From an uncultured Verrucomicrobiota bacterium (GTDB lineage Bacteria; Verrucomicrobiota; Kiritimatiellia; RFP12; UBA1067), in contig CALYRV010000012.1 in the NCBI GenBank assembly GCA_945483525.1, positions 1 through 26,145 on the forward strand: 26,145 nt of DNA, written 5' to 3'. Positions 16,701-23,739 of this stretch are shown here, piece after piece. The notes under the pieces were generated by a model. That model saw only the letters and a program-made list of their open reading frames with translations, did not search any database and was not told the DNA's origin. A program made the position numbers and the translations under genes. Position 1 is the stretch's first letter, and every line of letters begins with the position of its first letter.

Positions 16701-16871
16701 CCCGTAATGGGGAAGCCCCGTCGCGAAGGGAGGACCGTCGTAGAACTTGTAGCGCTCCTTGCCCTCATTACGCTTAAGCGACTTTTCAAATGTAGAATTC
16801 AGCTCCCAGACCTTGAGGATCTCCTCCTCCATCTTCGGGAACGCCACTTTGTTGGATACTGCCTTGAACAT
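13734..16871 (-). CDS. ileS: Isoleucyl-tRNA synthetase, eukaryote-like type 2
   Basis: IleRS (1045 residues) charges tRNA-Ile and edits valine. The class I motifs are HYGH (55-58) in PPFATGLPHYGH and KMSKR (614-618) in EDGKKMSKRLKNYPDPN. The editing domain has VWTTTPWTLPENLA and AYGEDDF. The GLPHYGH and KMSKRLKNYPDP forms, plus the absence of a C-terminal Cys4 zinc finger, mark it as the IleS2/eukaryotic-like branch. Some members of this branch are naturally mupirocin-insensitive. It starts 7 nt after the smc stop, so the two are co-transcribed; only GAAGAAG serves as a weak ribosome-binding site. No T-box leader is present. A strong palindrome (14306-14339) lies in its C-terminal coding part. 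Confidence 0.97.
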   Translation of the reverse strand: MFKAVSNKVAFPKMEEEILKVWELNSTFEKSLKRNEGKERYKFYDGPPFATGLPHYGHLLAGTIKDIVPRYQTMRGKYVERRFGWDTHGLPIEALAQDALGVAGAPEIKQLGVDKFNEQCRSMVLKYVSEWRKTVSRMGRWVDFDHDYKTMQPEFMETIWWVFKQLWNQGRVYRSHRIMPYSWKLSTPLSNFEAGSNYKDVQDPTVTVRAKALSAESESVCKLLASEPTVYLLVWTTTPWTLPENLAMCAGAKIDYVAVRDVTDEARPIYMMAKLRLPAIFKKPEQYEIVWEGKGSELLGMTYEPIFPYFADRKFEGAFRVLNDDYVTTDDGVGIVHIAPAYGEDDFRVCKEHGMLALVDPLDDACAFTDAIPEYKGRFCKDCDKDIIKALKGMGKLVHQATIVHSYPFCDRTDTPLIYRAIDAWYVKVEDLHERLAKNNAKVHWTPQYVGEKRFGNWLEEARDWNISRNRFWGSCIPVWINDEDKDDMICVGSIKELEELSGEKVTDLHKHFVDRIVIRKDGKTYHRTPEVLDCWFESGSMPYAQQHYMGGADGKADFESFKNYFPADFIAEGLDQTRGWFYTLMVLGTCLFDQSPYKNVIVNGLVLAEDGKKMSKRLKNYPDPNLMLDTYGADAIRLYMIYSPVVKAESLKFSENGVKQLMRDLLIPWWNAYSFFVTYANVDGFHDKEVVYPESVNVLDKWIVSSMETLIHDVTEAMDDYDLQKSVRPFVKFVEDLTNWYIRRSRRRFWKSQNDGDKLCAYRTLRYVLVQLSKVAAPFTPFIAEEIYMNLKGESDPESVHLCDFPSANDAARQPELEKAMSEVMTVVELGRRLRADNDLKVRQPLAKLRVAGVEVGGEGGLWNDLVSLITDELNVKSVEFIADETELCDVSYKANFKTLGRKCGPRMKEVAAAIASGNLRIDGIELSEEDVQVIRKPKAGLVVASVGSIVVGLETALTPELIAEGNAREFVSHVQSMRKEADFEVTQRIALTIEADAEMKAAIEAHLDYAKNETLATDLVFAPCDAEAAELNGHATKIAIAKV
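14306..14339. repeat. Nested palindrome within ileS
   Basis: Outer arms CAACCCCT (14306-14313) and AGGGGTTG (14332-14339) enclose a perfect 12-base palindrome GCGAAGCTTCGC (14319-14330). The region encodes part of the anticodon-binding C-terminal domain (QPLAKLRVAGVEV), which aligns with the family without an obvious insertion. It could form a cruciform or mRNA hairpin. Confidence 0.6.
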
Positions 16872-16878
16872 AAGCTTT

Positions 16879-19383
16879 TTACTTCTTCGCCTTCACCCCC
16901 AGATCAGAGAGCTTCATCGAGATCACGCGGCTGACGCCCTTCTCTTGCTGACTGACGCCGTAAACGAGATCAGACCCAGCGATAGTATGCTGGTTATGAG
17001 TGATAATCAAGAACTGCGACGTCTTCAGAAACTCCTTGAGCTGTTCGACGAAACGGCCGATGTTAGCGTCATCAAGCGCCGCGTCGAGCTCATCGAGCAT
17101 ACAGAACGGAGCCGGCTTGATCATGAAGATCGAGAACAGCAGCGCTACCGCGGTCATCGTGCGCTCGCCGCCAGAAAGTAGCGTGACGCTCTGCGGACGC
17201 TTGCCCGGAGGCCGCGCAATGATGTCGATGCCGCACTCGAGCGGATCTTCCTGATTCTCGAGGAGAACGAGACGGGCCTCGCCGCCGCCGAAGAGCTTCG
17301 TGAACATCGTCTGGAAGTTCTTATTGGCCTGCTCGAAGGTCTTCTTGAACATATCACCAGAGGTGAGGTTCAAGTTGTTGATGAGATCCATCAGCTGCGC
17401 CTTAGCGGCAATGAGATCCTCCTCCTGAGCCTTCTCCTTAGCGTAACGCTCCTCAAGCTCGCGACACTCGTCGATCGCGACCATGTTGACAGGCCCGAGC
17501 TCGGCGATCTGCGACTGCAACTTCTGAACCTTCGCCTCACATTCGTCCATCGGAGGCACAACACCGTTCTTCCACTCGGGATCGGGTTCACGCATGACGG
17601 CATCGGCGAAAAGGCCATACTCGTCTTGCAGATGCTCGTAAACGTTCTGGCGGCGCATCGTCGACTCGGCAGCCTGAACCTCAAGTTTGCCGCGGAAATC
17701 ACGCGCTTGATCGAGCCCATTGCGCTTTTCGGCAACGAGCCGGTCTGCCTCAGAGATCTTAGCCATGAGCTCACCACGCTTCTCACGCTCGACATCCATC
17801 GCCGCACGACAATCGGCCGCCGCGCCGCGGAGATCCTCGAGGGAGGCATTGAGTTCGGCGGATTCATCGATCAAACGCTGGATCGAATCCTGATAACTGC
17901 GGATGCCGCTCAAACGGCCCTCGATTGACCGCTGCAAATCATCACGTCGACGCTCGGCGGCCGTACGCTGCTCGCCAACGAAGGAAAGCTCCTGCTCCAT
18001 CTGGGAAACCGCGATGCGACGCTCAGTAAACTGCTGGGAAAGAGTCATGTTGCCGAGCTCGAGCTGGCGGATTTCATCCTCGGCGGATTGGATCTCGGCC
18101 ATCAGGATTTCGCGACGGTCACTCGTAGAGACCTCGGTACCCTTCGGCCACGTCTCGATTTTACCGGCGACATCAACCTTGGCGTCGTTCACGAGATGAC
18201 CGGCGAGCTTGGCGTTCGCCACTTCACGACGACGCTCGTTAACCGAGGCGCGCTTCGCATCAATTTCGGACTGCGACTGATTGAACGCCTCTTCCGCCGC
18301 CGACAACGCATCCCGGGTGGCGCCAAGCGAATCGGTGAGTAGCTTCGTCTTCTGCTCAAGCGACTCTGCCTGCAACGCCAGCTCCTCAATCTGCGCCCTC
18401 GTGTCGGCAATGTCACGTTCATCACGAGCAGCGAACTCCTTGTATTCGGCGATGCGCTGCTGGTTGACGTTGATAACCTCATGCGCACGCGTGTAAGCAC
18501 TGTCCGCGGCAGCCTGCTGCGAAGCGAGCGTCTGCATCCTCTCCTCAAGCTCGTGAATCTCCGCATGCAGAGTCTGCTGACGCTGCTCGGCCTCGACAAC
18601 CGTCTCCGTTGCTTCGTTAATCGCCTTCTCGATCTCCTGCCGATTCAACGCATTCTGCTCAAGCTCTTCATCAAAACCATGAATGCGATTCTTGGAAACG
18701 TAGATGTCGAGCCCGCGGAGCTCGTCGCGGAGCTCCTTGTACTTCTGGGCCTTGCCGACCTGGCGTTGCAGCGAGGCAATCTGACGCTTCATCTCACGAA
18801 GAACATCCGCCTCGCGCAACAAGTTCTGCTCGGTCTGCTCAATCTTGCGGAGCGCCTCCTTGCGGTCGGCCTTGAACTTGGTGATGCCGGAAGCCTCTTC
18901 GAATACTGCACGGCGGTCTTCGGGCTTGGACGAGAGAATCGCGTCGATCTGGCCCTGGGCCATAACCGAATAAGAACTCGTGCCAATACCAGTGCCCATC
19001 AGCAGGTGCTGGATATCCTTCAGTCGACACGCCTGCTTATTCAGGAAATATTCGCCCGAACCGTCACGATAGACGCGACGGGTAATCGTCACCTCATGAT
19101 ATTCAGTGCCGAGCTCCTTCTCGCAGTCGGCGAAGGTAATCGTGACTTCGGCCAAGCCGAGCGGCTTGCGAGTGTCGGTTCCATTGAAAACGACATCGAC
19201 GAGTTTAGAGCAACGAAGAGCCGTAGGACGCTGTTCACCTAGAACCCAGCGGATGGCGTCGGAAACGTTAGATTTTCCACAACCGTTCGGACCGACAATG
19301 GCGATCAACCCCGGGTCGAAAGTTAACTTCGTCTTATCGGCGAAACTCTTAAACCCGATTACGTCTAATTGCTTTAAATACAT
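16879..19383 (-). CDS. smc: SMC chromosome segregation ATPase, short form lacking the hinge
   Basis: This 834-residue SMC protein has complete ATPase heads. Walker A is GPNGCGKSN (31-39) and the Q-loop MAQGQID (141-147). Signature LLSGGERTMTA is at 735-745, Walker B CMLDELDAALDDAN at 761-774, and the conserved LGPVNMVAIDE at 629-639. Bacterial SMC is normally close to 1,190 residues, with a hinge near the middle. Here coiled-coil arms of about 220 residues (170-390) and 207 residues (422-629) are joined by only about 32 residues (391-422, AKLAGHLVNDAKVDVAG...). None of the hinge's conserved glycines are present, and there is no CxxC zinc hook. The reading frame is clean and the head motifs undamaged, so it is probably functional rather than a pseudogene. 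It is co-transcribed with ileS, and the predicted leader is 0-2 nt. Confidence 0.93.
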   Translation of the reverse strand: MYLKQLDVIGFKSFADKTKLTFDPGLIAIVGPNGCGKSNVSDAIRWVLGEQRPTALRCSKLVDVVFNGTDTRKPLGLAEVTITFADCEKELGTEYHEVTITRRVYRDGSGEYFLNKQACRLKDIQHLLMGTGIGTSSYSVMAQGQIDAILSSKPEDRRAVFEEASGITKFKADRKEALRKIEQTEQNLLREADVLREMKRQIASLQRQVGKAQKYKELRDELRGLDIYVSKNRIHGFDEELEQNALNRQEIEKAINEATETVVEAEQRQQTLHAEIHELEERMQTLASQQAAADSAYTRAHEVINVNQQRIAEYKEFAARDERDIADTRAQIEELALQAESLEQKTKLLTDSLGATRDALSAAEEAFNQSQSEIDAKRASVNERRREVANAKLAGHLVNDAKVDVAGKIETWPKGTEVSTSDRREILMAEIQSAEDEIRQLELGNMTLSQQFTERRIAVSQMEQELSFVGEQRTAAERRRDDLQRSIEGRLSGIRSYQDSIQRLIDESAELNASLEDLRGAAADCRAAMDVEREKRGELMAKISEADRLVAEKRNGLDQARDFRGKLEVQAAESTMRRQNVYEHLQDEYGLFADAVMREPDPEWKNGVVPPMDECEAKVQKLQSQIAELGPVNMVAIDECRELEERYAKEKAQEEDLIAAKAQLMDLINNLNLTSGDMFKKTFEQANKNFQTMFTKLFGGGEARLVLLENQEDPLECGIDIIARPPGKRPQSVTLLSGGERTMTAVALLFSIFMIKPAPFCMLDELDAALDDANIGRFVEQLKEFLKTSQFLIITHNQHTIAGSDLVYGVSQQEKGVSRVISMKLSDLGVKAKK

Positions 19384-19385
19384 TT

Positions 19386-19411
19386 CCGCATATTATAGCA
19401 AAAATATGCGG
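19386..19411 (-). promoter_or_regulatory. Promoter of smc within a perfect inverted repeat
   Basis: TGCTATAAT (19392-19400) is the extended -10 box. Predicted transcription starts at about 19385, 2 nt before the ATG at 19383. The box is framed by perfect 8-base arms CCGCATAT/ATATGCGG (19404-19411 and 19386-19393). The arms could be a repressor operator, or form a hairpin when read by upstream transcription. Confidence 0.65.
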
Positions 19412-19425
19412 TTCCGTGTGGATTT

Positions 19426-20241
19426 TCAGGCGGAAAAATGCTTTGAAGCGAGGCGTTTCCTCAAACCCAGAATCACCAACCCCGCAGCGAAGATCCCGAT
19501 AGAGATCGTCTGAGAAATCGAGAACGGACCTATCTCTGCGCGCGGATCACCGCGAAGGTACTCCAACCAAAAGCGGATTACCGCGTACCCGACGAGATAG
19601 AAGGATGTGTTGAAGGAAGTCGAATTATTAGCCGAAGGGCGAATGGTACGAAGGTAACGCAAAAGCAGCAGGACAAATAGAACCAAAAGAGCAACCGCTT
19701 CAAAAAGCTGGGTCGGAAGCACCGGAAGCGAGCAGACGGCGGACGGATCAATGAGTCTGTGCGAAACCTGCTCGTGCCAAGCCGGCGAAAAACGCGGGAA
19801 ACAGACGGCGAAGGCAGACTCCGAGACGCTTCCGTAGCAACAGCCGTAAAAGAAACAGCCGATACGCCCGAACGCATGCCCAAGCGGAATTACCGTCGCC
19901 AGCAAATCGGCCATCGCGAACACCTTCTCCTTCTTCATGACGCACCAACCGACGAAAACCAAGATCGCGAAGATAAGTCCGCCGTAAAACATCAATCCGC
20001 CCTTCCAGACCGCGAACACCTCCACAGGGTCGGACACAAACTCACTACGCCAGTGCTCAATCACATACGCCGCACGCGAACCGACGACACCGGAAATCAT
20101 CAGTGAAACAAGCAGACTTGACAAATCCTTGCGCCCGGAAAGTATTTCGATCAGCTTCCAACAGAGAAGAAAACCCGCGGCCATGCAGGCTCCGTAGGTC
20201 TTCAGATGAAGAAAGCCAATGTCTATCAGATCCGGAAACAT
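19426..20241 (-). CDS. lgt: Prolipoprotein diacylglyceryl transferase
   Basis: Lgt (271 residues, about seven helices) transfers diacylglycerol from phosphatidylglycerol to the lipobox cysteine of prelipoproteins. The family core GHAFGRIGCFFYGCCYG is at 121-137, with the essential Arg126. The KGGLMFYGGLIF segment (80-91) corresponds to the FHGGL loop of E. coli, with Tyr for His, a common variant. The C-terminal RFWLEYLRGD is also typical. The start is the ATG at 20241, one base after the lptF/G stop (TGA-G-ATG), so translation is coupled. An upstream in-frame start at 20274 would overlap that gene. Confidence 0.95.
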   Translation of the reverse strand: MFPDLIDIGFLHLKTYGACMAAGFLLCWKLIEILSGRKDLSSLLVSLMISGVVGSRAAYVIEHWRSEFVSDPVEVFAVWKGGLMFYGGLIFAILVFVGWCVMKKEKVFAMADLLATVIPLGHAFGRIGCFFYGCCYGSVSESAFAVCFPRFSPAWHEQVSHRLIDPSAVCSLPVLPTQLFEAVALLVLFVLLLLRYLRTIRPSANNSTSFNTSFYLVGYAVIRFWLEYLRGDPRAEIGPFSISQTISIGIFAAGLVILGLRKRLASKHFSA

Positions 20242-20242
20242 C

Positions 20243-21343
20243 TCAACGCTGCCTGTGAAAAGCCCTAATACCAAGAATCAAGAATACGACGTACGGAAGG
20301 ATCGCCGCCAGGACGACGGGACACCATCCGGCGTTAGCCGCTACCATTCCGCCAATATCAAGGGCATAAAAGCCGAAGAACATGCCAAGCGCACCAACAA
20401 TCCCCTTGAACACACTCTGCCGCCCGGATGCGATTCCCGCAGGAATTGCGAAAAGGACGATGACTACACAGGCGAACGGAGACAGAATTTTCGCCCAGAT
20501 ATCATAACGGTATTTACGAAGAGTCTCTTCCGAAAGCCCAGGGTGAGTTTTGAGATAACGGATCCGATCGCTGATAGAATTGTACTCCCAAGCGCGATTC
20601 TGCATCATGAAGTCATCTGGAGTCTCGTCAAACTCGGGAAAGCAACGCAACCCGAGGGAATCCATCTCAGGACACGGGGATGCGACTTCCGATCCGTTGG
20701 TATCAAAATACTGAATCTTAGGAGCTGTGAACCACCACTCGCCGTCTAGGTAATCAGCGCGATCCGCAGTGATGTTAAGCCTGCGTGCTCCGCCATCCGG
20801 ACGATCAACAGATACCTTGACATCCGTCAGATGCTCCGCCCTCTCATCGTCAACGCCGCCAATCGACCAGGTGCGAAACGTCGACGAGTCGCGATAGACG
20901 AGGTTGTCCTTCTTGCCGACACGTTCCAAGTTGAACCGTTCGGACTTCATATTCTTTCCCCATTGCGCCTTGGCCGGCACATAGACGTTGTTCACCCAAC
21001 AGACCACGCCCGCCATGACTATCGCCACCGAAAGGATCGGCGCGACGATGGTGACAAAGCCAATACCATTAGCTCGCATCGCCACCAGTTCGGAATGACG
21101 GCAAAAACCCCACATCGTATAGAGCGCCGCAAGCATCAGCGCAGCGGGAACTAGCCACTCTGTGAACGGACACAGATAGGCGATGAAATACTCCACGATC
21201 GTCAACAACGGCAGCTTCGCGTCCATCAGCCTGGAAAATGAGCCGAACAACTCAAAGAGCACATAAATGGAAACGAATCCGCCAAGACAATAGCAAAGCG
21301 GAATCAGGTATTCCTTCAGGACATATCTATAAAGAATCTTCAC
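20243..21343 (-). CDS. LPS export permease, LptF/LptG family
   Basis: This 366-residue YjgP/YjgQ-family permease has the standard layout. Three N-terminal helices include RYVLKEYLIPLCYCLGGFV and LVPAALMLAALYTMWGFCRHSELVAMRANGIG-type segments. A periplasmic beta-jellyroll spans about 125-270, and three C-terminal helices start at KILSPFACVVIVLFAIPAG. It forms the membrane channel that extracts LPS with LptB. Only one such gene is in the window, so the partner permease must be elsewhere, or this one acts as a homodimer. I cannot decide between LptF and LptG. The start is a GTG at 21343 with no Shine-Dalgarno; the 28-nt spacer behind pyrD has a heptamer-like pattern. Confidence 0.88.
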   Translation of the reverse strand: MKILYRYVLKEYLIPLCYCLGGFVSIYVLFELFGSFSRLMDAKLPLLTIVEYFIAYLCPFTEWLVPAALMLAALYTMWGFCRHSELVAMRANGIGFVTIVAPILSVAIVMAGVVCWVNNVYVPAKAQWGKNMKSERFNLERVGKKDNLVYRDSSTFRTWSIGGVDDERAEHLTDVKVSVDRPDGGARRLNITADRADYLDGEWWFTAPKIQYFDTNGSEVASPCPEMDSLGLRCFPEFDETPDDFMMQNRAWEYNSISDRIRYLKTHPGLSEETLRKYRYDIWAKILSPFACVVIVLFAIPAGIASGRQSVFKGIVGALGMFFGFYALDIGGMVAANAGWCPVVLAAILPYVVFLILGIRAFHRQR

Positions 21344-21346
21344 GGT

Positions 21347-21367
21347 TTGACTATTAATCGTTAACTG
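21347..21367. repeat. Degenerate heptamer run in the pyrD-lptF/G spacer
   Basis: Three consecutive 7-mers TTGACTA, TTAATCG and TTAACTG (consensus TTRAYYR) make up most of the 28-nt spacer ahead of a GTG start that lacks a Shine-Dalgarno sequence. The repeats are short and imperfect. Confidence 0.35.
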
Positions 21368-21371
21368 CTGG

Positions 21372-22286
21372 TTATCTGTCTTCCAATGCGCCGGTCAGGT
21401 CGGAAATCGCCTTGAAACCATGCTTCTCGCAATACTCAACCATACCGTCATACACCTTGTCGACCGTATCGGGAGATGTGAAGCTAGCAGTGCCGACTGC
21501 CACCGCGGTCGCCCCGGCAAGCATAAATTCAACCGCGTCTTTCGCCTCGTACACACCACCCATCGCAAGAATCGGCAACTTCGTCGATTTGTGCGCATCG
21601 TAGACGAGCTTTACCGCCACAGGGTGCACGTTGCGCCCGCTCATGCCTCCGCACTTGTTGGCCAGAACCGGACGGCGCTTCTCGATGTCGATCACCATCG
21701 CAGGGATCGTGTTGATCATCGAAAGCGCATCGGCACCAGCGTCTTCACACGCCTTCACATAAGGAACGATCGACGGGACATTCGGCGCAAGCTTGACGAT
21801 CAGCGGAAGCTTCGTGTGCTTACGCACTTCCGCGACGACGCGGGAAAGCACCGCCGGTTCCTGACCGAAGGTGTGCCCTCCTTCCTTGACGTTGGGACAG
21901 CTGACGTTCATCTCAATCGCATCGACCTGATCGCCCATCGCCGCTGCGACTTCACCGTACTCCTCGACCGATCCGCCCCAAATGTTCGCAATCATCGGAA
22001 CGCCCTTCACCTGCTCCCGATACCACGGAACCGTGTACTCTAGAAAATGTTCAACGCCCGTCCCCTGGAGACCGATCGCATTGATCATCCCGCCCGGAAT
22101 CTCGGCGTGACGCGGCATCGCATTCCCAAGCCACGGCTCCATCCTAATGCCCTTCGCCGTGACCGCCCCGAGCTTCGTGTAATCAACGGCGCCGACATAT
22201 TCGAAGCCGTATCCGAAAGTGCCGCTCGCAGTGACAACCGGAGTCGCCATCTCAAGCCCGCCTAGATTTACCTTGGTATCTATCAT
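21372..22286 (-). CDS. pyrD: Dihydroorotate dehydrogenase, class 1B catalytic subunit
   Basis: PyrD (304 residues) oxidises dihydroorotate to orotate with FMN. Visible motifs are TASGTFGYG, TAKGIRMEPW (Lys45), GGMINAIGLQ, NIWGGSVEEYGEVA, the catalytic Cys130 in MNVSCPNVKEGG, KLAPNV and the phosphate-binding MGGVYEAKDAVEFMLAGATAVAVGTA. A catalytic Cys (rather than Ser) and the adjacent pyrK define class 1B, which passes electrons to NAD+. I chose the ATG at 22286 (MIDTKVNLGG), 16 nt after the pyrK stop. The longer frame up to 22529 is just antisense-free overlap with pyrK and shows no domain. Confidence 0.96.
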   Translation of the reverse strand: MIDTKVNLGGLEMATPVVTASGTFGYGFEYVGAVDYTKLGAVTAKGIRMEPWLGNAMPRHAEIPGGMINAIGLQGTGVEHFLEYTVPWYREQVKGVPMIANIWGGSVEEYGEVAAAMGDQVDAIEMNVSCPNVKEGGHTFGQEPAVLSRVVAEVRKHTKLPLIVKLAPNVPSIVPYVKACEDAGADALSMINTIPAMVIDIEKRRPVLANKCGGMSGRNVHPVAVKLVYDAHKSTKLPILAMGGVYEAKDAVEFMLAGATAVAVGTASFTSPDTVDKVYDGMVEYCEKHGFKAISDLTGALEDR

Positions 22287-22302
22287 ATCGCGACCAGCTT
22301 CA

Positions 22303-23091
22303 TTACCATACCAGATCCTTCGCAGCAAATACCGGACCCTCAACACAACAGCGCGAATTACCGTGGACCGTCCTCTGGATGCACGCGTAGCAAGCGCCAA
22401 CCCCGCAGACCATATGACGATCCATCGAAATCCACCCCTTCGAATTTGTTCCAGTCGCGCGAAGCGCCACGGCCTTGAGCATGGGATCTGGTCCGCACGC
22501 GAAGATCTCAAACTCACGCCCCTCCTCACGGAGCTTGACTAACTCATCGTCCAGCGGATCCGTGACCAGACCCGCCACTCCGGCCGATCCGTCGTTAGTC
22601 GCAGTGAAAACCTTGACGCCAAGCTTTTCAAAACGATCAATGCACAGGAGATCGTTCTTGGTCCGCCCACCGACAAACAATCTGACATCAGTTGCACCAC
22701 TGCCACGCGCACCCGCTACCAGCTTTCTCGCGAGAAAGTACAGCGGAGCCACTCCAAAGCCTCCACCGACAAGAAGCGGAACACCATCGCACGCCACGGG
22801 GAATCCATGGCCAAGCGGCCCCATTACCTCAACCTCCTCGCCAACCGCGATCATGTTCATCGCCGCAGTACCGCGACCCACCGTCTTGTACAATAGCTCC
22901 AGTACGCCGTTTTCGGCATTGAAAATAGAGAAAGGACGACGCAACGCGCTGATCTCAAGCGAAGGAACCTTCAAATGAACGAACTGACCAGGTTGCGCCT
23001 CCGCAACGATCTTCGGCGCCGCAAAACAAAGATAACGGTAACCGCCACCCCAGTCATCATGCGCCAACACTTTACACTTTTCATTAATCAT
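22303..23091 (-). CDS. pyrK: Dihydroorotate dehydrogenase electron transfer subunit PyrK
   Basis: PyrK (262 residues) carries FAD and a [2Fe-2S] cluster and links PyrD to NAD+. The FAD-binding motif RRPFSIF is at 51-57 and the nucleotide loop LLVGGGFGVAPLYFLAR at 106-122. The ACGPDPML block is at 198-205. Cluster ligands are Cys229, Cys234 and Cys237 plus Cys248 or Cys249 in MVCGVGACYAC and SRCCVEGPVF. The start is ATG at 23091 (MINEKCKV), 29 nt after the preceding stop, with GAAGGAG upstream. Gene order pyrK-pyrD is the usual one for class 1B enzymes. Confidence 0.95.
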   Translation of the reverse strand: MINEKCKVLAHDDWGGGYRYLCFAAPKIVAEAQPGQFVHLKVPSLEISALRRPFSIFNAENGVLELLYKTVGRGTAAMNMIAVGEEVEVMGPLGHGFPVACDGVPLLVGGGFGVAPLYFLARKLVAGARGSGATDVRLFVGGRTKNDLLCIDRFEKLGVKVFTATNDGSAGVAGLVTDPLDDELVKLREEGREFEIFACGPDPMLKAVALRATGTNSKGWISMDRHMVCGVGACYACIQRTVHGNSRCCVEGPVFAAKDLVW

Positions 23092-23120
23092 AAACCACCA
23101 AACTCCTTCAACTCTCAACC

Positions 23121-23726
23121 TCAACTAACTTTCCTCATCGCCTCCTGCAGACTCCTCCACATCTCGCGCTTCTTCTGAATCATCGCCGAGGAAAGGTTAA
23201 CACCGAACCGATAGATGTCCTCCGGAGAATAAACGAGCAACACCTCCGAATCTGCATCCTTGAACCAACCGCCATATGCGAGCGCAACCTCTCCATACCA
23301 CTTCGCAAGCGCCTTCGCTCCAAGCACAATGTAAATCTTCGCCGCAGGCTTCTCACCAGTGAAAACTATCGGAGCGGACTCCGGAGACCTCTTCATCGCC
23401 GTCACCAGCCTGGCCATCATCTCCACACCTGGCCCAGTAATCGGCCCGTGATGAAGAAAAACATAATCGTACAAAAGAGCTGCAGAGGGTACGGAGGTCG
23501 CGGAACTACATGGTTGCAAGGCCGCGGAGGTCGCAGGAGCGGCATGCGCTACCGATTTGATACTCCGATCCCCAGGACCAGAAATTCCAGATTCCACCGC
23601 CCGCTCCTTCGGCAGCGTCGCCAGAAAATCACGGTCGAACCCCATCACGAAACCGCCGAGCTCCCTTTCAAGCTCGAGGTTCTTCGCAAGTCCTTCCAGA
23701 ATATAATCAACAGCGCAAGGCATCAT
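23121..23726 (-). CDS. Uracil-DNA-glycosylase-superfamily-like protein, degenerate
   Basis: The 201-residue protein resembles family 4/5 uracil-DNA glycosylases only in its C-terminal half. That part contains KIYIVLGAKALAKWYGE, like the usual vxxLGxxAxxxLxG strand-helix, and LLVYSPEDIYRF...KKREMWRSLQEAMRK, like the HPS-xLLR...KREVWEDL ending with the key His replaced. The N-terminal GEAPG/GxPF water-activating motif and the FeS cysteines of family 4 are missing. The middle (about 45-85) is a low-complexity Ala/Ser/Pro stretch with an imperfect 11-residue repeat. It probably lacks glycosylase activity; a structural or regulatory role, or relaxation of a former enzyme, are possibilities. It leads the pyrK-pyrD-lptF/G-lgt unit. 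The two tandem ATGs (23726, 23723) lie at the predicted transcription start. Confidence 0.5.
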   Translation of the reverse strand: MMPCAVDYILEGLAKNLELERELGGFVMGFDRDFLATLPKERAVESGISGPGDRSIKSVAHAAPATSAALQPCSSATSVPSAALLYDYVFLHHGPITGPGVEMMARLVTAMKRSPESAPIVFTGEKPAAKIYIVLGAKALAKWYGEVALAYGGWFKDADSEVLLVYSPEDIYRFGVNLSSAMIQKKREMWRSLQEAMRKVS

Positions 23727-23730
23727 CGGT

Positions 23731-23739
23731 ATTATATCA
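23731..23739 (-). promoter_or_regulatory. Extended -10 promoter of the UDG-like/pyrKD unit (predicted leaderless)
   Basis: The minus strand reads TGATATAAT, only 4 bases before the first ATG. The predicted start is at about 23724, between the two tandem ATGs. Its TTTTT approach is the U-tract of the secY terminator, and no -35 hexamer is evident. Confidence 0.7.

Noticed and set aside
16872..16878. T-box leader for ileS
   Set aside because: Only 7 nt separate smc and ileS, so there is no room for one.
22287..22529. An 81-residue N-terminal extension of PyrD
   Set aside because: It lies over the coding sequence of pyrK in another frame and is Arg-rich; the family start motif begins at the ATG at 22286.
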